A DNA stretch of 64,000 bases from Micractinium sp. NFX-FRZ. Lineage: Eukaryota > Chlorophyta > Trebouxiophyceae > Chlorellales > Chlorellaceae. This document shows, one piece after another, positions 62,301 to 64,000 of the stretch. The notes beneath the pieces were generated by a model. The model was not told the origin of the DNA and did not search any database. It saw nothing but the letters and a program-made list of their open reading frames with translations. The stretch covers positions 186,001 to 250,000 of the forward strand of contig JAPTJF010000013.1 in the NCBI GenBank assembly GCA_029339195.1, read 5' to 3'. Within the stretch, counting starts at the first letter, position 1. Each line of letters opens with the position of its first letter. Position numbers and translations under genes: made by a program.

Positions 62301-64000
62301 AAGAACAAGTGCGCCTTGCAACTGGGCTGTCATAAATCATAACCATGGACTGACCTTGGTCCGATCTGGCGGTGCGGGTAGCCAGGAATGTTGCTGCATC
62401 GGAGGACTCGGCCGCAGCCGCAGCAGCCGATGCGGTCATCTCCAGATGCTGCAACCGTTGCAGCACCTGCTGCAGCATCTCCTCCTCGGTGCCTGCAAAC
62501 GGTTACAACACCCATTATGCACATGTTGGTTCAAGTTGCTGCTGCAAGTCCTCCTCTGTACAAGCAAACACAGCACACATTGAGTACTGCAATCACAGTA
62601 TTCATATCTCACAACCGAATTTCAAAGAGAGGGTGCACAACATGAACTGCCCGGGCATCATGCCCCATACTCTCAAGGTAATTCAGCTGCATGCATACAA
62701 CTGGCCACAGCAGCATCACACTCGGGTCGCACCTGACATCAGCGCCCAGACGAGCGCTGTTGCGTCCAGCCCTGGAAGCAATCCCCACTGCTGGCCCACG
62801 CAGGTGGCGTCATTGCTGCTGCTGGCCTGGTCGGCCCCTACAACTGCGGACGGCGCCAGCGTGTAGGCAACCCCAGCGGCGTTCTTGACAGTGACGCGCT
62901 GGGGACGCTGGTGCTGCTGCTGCTGGTGCTGCTGCTGTGATACGGTGCTGTGCTGCTCGCTTCTGCCCGTGGCGCATGCCAGGCTAACAGCTGTGATGAA
63001 GTGTGCTGCTGCCATGTCCACGCTGCTGCTGCTACTGCTGCCGGTGCGGGCAGCTGCTGCAGCAGAGAATGCACCAGCAATGGCCAGCACGCTTGATGTC
63101 TCCGCTAACGAGAGCCCTGGGATGGCGGTCGCCACTGTCTGAGCGCCCTCAGCGGCCCCCTCCGCCTGCTGCAGCAGGTGCTGCAAGCTGGCAGCACTGG
63201 GCAGGTGAGCACCCCTCACCCCGCCAACACTGCTGCCACTGGCTGCGTCCTCCTGCCCCTCATTGCTTGCACTGCGGGGCAGCAGCAGCGCCTGAAGTTG
63301 CTGGTAGCAGTCCGAAGCCACCGGCAACAGGCGGTGCGCTGCCAACGATGGCTGACGTGGGGGCGCAAGGGGCCGCTTCCATGGCTTGCTGGCTGGAGCC
63401 GTGCCGCTTGCAGCTGCGCCATTGGCAGGCCCATCAAAGCTGCTGGTGCTGCCTGTCTTACTGCTGTACTGCTGGCTTGGGCCGCTTGCTGCTCCTCCTC
63501 CTGCTCCTGGTACCGCGCCCATGCCAAATGCTGCCAGATCAAGCAGCCCGCTCCCAACGTCACTGCCTGCCTGCTGCTGCTGTTGCAGGGCGGGCTCAGC
63601 TGCCGCTGGCGGCGCCATGCCGAACGCTGCCATATCAAGCATCCCGCTTGCAAAGTCGCCGTCCGCCTGTTGCTGCTGAGCTGGCTTGGCTGCCGGAGGC
63701 ACCGCAATTCCAAAAGCACTCATGTCCAGCATGCCGCTTGCAAAGTCGCCGCCCGCCTCCTGCTGCTGAGCTGGCTCGGCTGCCACTGGCGGCGTCATGC
63801 CGAACGCTGCCATATCAAGCATCCCGCTTGCAACGTCGCCGCCTGCTTGCTGCTGCTGCGCTGGCTTGGCTGTCGGAGGCACCGCCATGCCAAAAGCACT
63901 CATGTCCAGCATGCCGCTTGCAAAGTCGCCGCCCGCCTGCTGCTGCTGAGCTGGCTCGGCTGCCACTGGCGGCGCCATGCCAAACGCTGCCATATCAAGC
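56310..64000 (-). CDS. DMXL: Rav1/DMXL (rabconnectin-3 alpha) homologue, C-terminal half, partial
   Basis: Exons: (>64000)-62733, 62492-62355, 62202-62021, 61698-61612, 61371-61308, 61179-60325, 60201-60073, 59936-59857, 59474-59312, 59141-59024, 58833-58754, 58576-58486 (GC donor), 58138-58025, 57744-57699, 57411-57232, 57107-56996, 56863-56647, 56496-56310. The Rav1 core is clear: GLLPGLDATALVWALMSG, SWAQLRQLGAGFWLRDTRVL, DCALLYCALGKRSVLQGLYR, LSEFLSRDFEEEQHRQAAQ, KNAFVLLGQHRHELAAAFF and DMRDPQLALLLCRLIHG. WD40 blades follow (HPHKQLYLTGCSSGRLHLWQ, GKPVAVRFAPSGERFAAVG, TAGADGAVRVWRGADG, SVGADGCVRLFSF). This is the order in DMXL proteins, which assemble the V-ATPase (RAVE/rabconnectin) on endolysosomal membranes. 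N-terminal WD blades lie beyond the window. The first exon has a 30-residue tandem repeat, listed separately. Confidence 0.9.
58383..58415 (-). repeat. Decayed copy of a DMXL exon end beside a GC donor
   Basis: Plus-strand ACTTGCCTGGGTACAGC, and then GCTTGA, repeats the exon end and intron start at 58480-58510 (ACTTGCCTGGGCGCAGC). It lies in the downstream intron of the minus-strand gene. Confidence 0.5.
59668..59731. repeat. 32-bp tandem repeat in a DMXL intron
   Basis: Two copies of a unit with CTGGGTAAAGT and TCATGCTCACGAATC, differing at a few positions. Intronic. Confidence 0.7.
63510..64000 (-). repeat. 30-residue tandem repeat array in the DMXL protein
   Basis: At least five 90-base units code a repeated SGMLDMxAFGM core, a Pro/Ala linker and a Gln run. 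Two types alternate: type A has MAAFGM then PPVAAEPAQQQ, and type B has MSAFGM then VPPTAKPAQQQ. The higher-order period is therefore 180 bases, seen as near-identical plus-strand GGCGGCGCCATGCC at 63610 and 63970 and its variant at 63790. The array runs off the right edge, and the last unit (LAAFGMGAVPG) is degenerate. Confidence 0.85.

Overview
The window is nuclear DNA of a green alga (Chlorophyta; a trebouxiophyte- or chlorophyte-like species fits best, but I cannot name it). The grounds are GC-rich genes cut into many short exons with GT-AG and some GC-AG introns, plastid genes of the green lineage (class I aldolase with a transit peptide, KAS I, LIL3), cytosolic ribosomal protein genes of land-plant/algal type, and TGTAA pentamers shortly after many stop codons. 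There are no prokaryotic operons, no CRISPR array, no rRNA and no tRNA that I could find. Every exon join below was read by eye from splice sites, phase and family conservation; no transcript data were available.

Layout: WDR70-like WD-repeat protein (minus, C-terminal part outside the window); cytosolic leucyl-tRNA synthetase (plus, 37 coding exons, 1.58-12.79 kb); 40S ribosomal protein S29 (minus); a secreted or Golgi GT92/DUF23 glycosyltransferase (minus); a poorly resolved stretch at 17.5-19.7 kb; plastid fructose-bisphosphate aldolase (plus); profilin (plus); an unrecognised beta-strand-rich protein (minus); 40S S25 (minus) back to back with 60S L30 (plus); LIL3 (minus) back to back with plastid KAS I (plus); a GIDE-domain membrane protein (minus); an unresolved helical ORF (minus); a small single-TM protein (plus); a second beta-strand-rich protein (minus); a WBP11/ELF5-like proline-rich splicing factor (minus) back to back with a kinesin-13 (plus); and the C-terminal half of a Rav1/DMXL (rabconnectin-3 alpha) protein (minus, running off the right edge).

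Four divergent gene pairs have only about 0.2-0.55 kb between start codons. LIL3 (pigment and thylakoid biogenesis) with KAS I (plastid fatty acid synthesis), and S25 with L30, are functionally coherent pairs. The window is otherwise a random set of housekeeping genes.

The most unusual signal is structural. Introns repeatedly contain decayed copies of the neighbouring exon edge (last or first 15-45 coding bases plus the splice site). They occur in LARS, GT92, profilin, KAS I and the DMXL gene. In KAS I one whole exon has an upstream in-frame, stop-free copy behind an intact acceptor, so its use would insert 37 residues. GC-AG introns are also frequent (eight among about 140 inferred introns), and some of the same junctions carry the decayed copies. 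This looks like a lineage-specific process of local tandem duplication at exon-intron boundaries.
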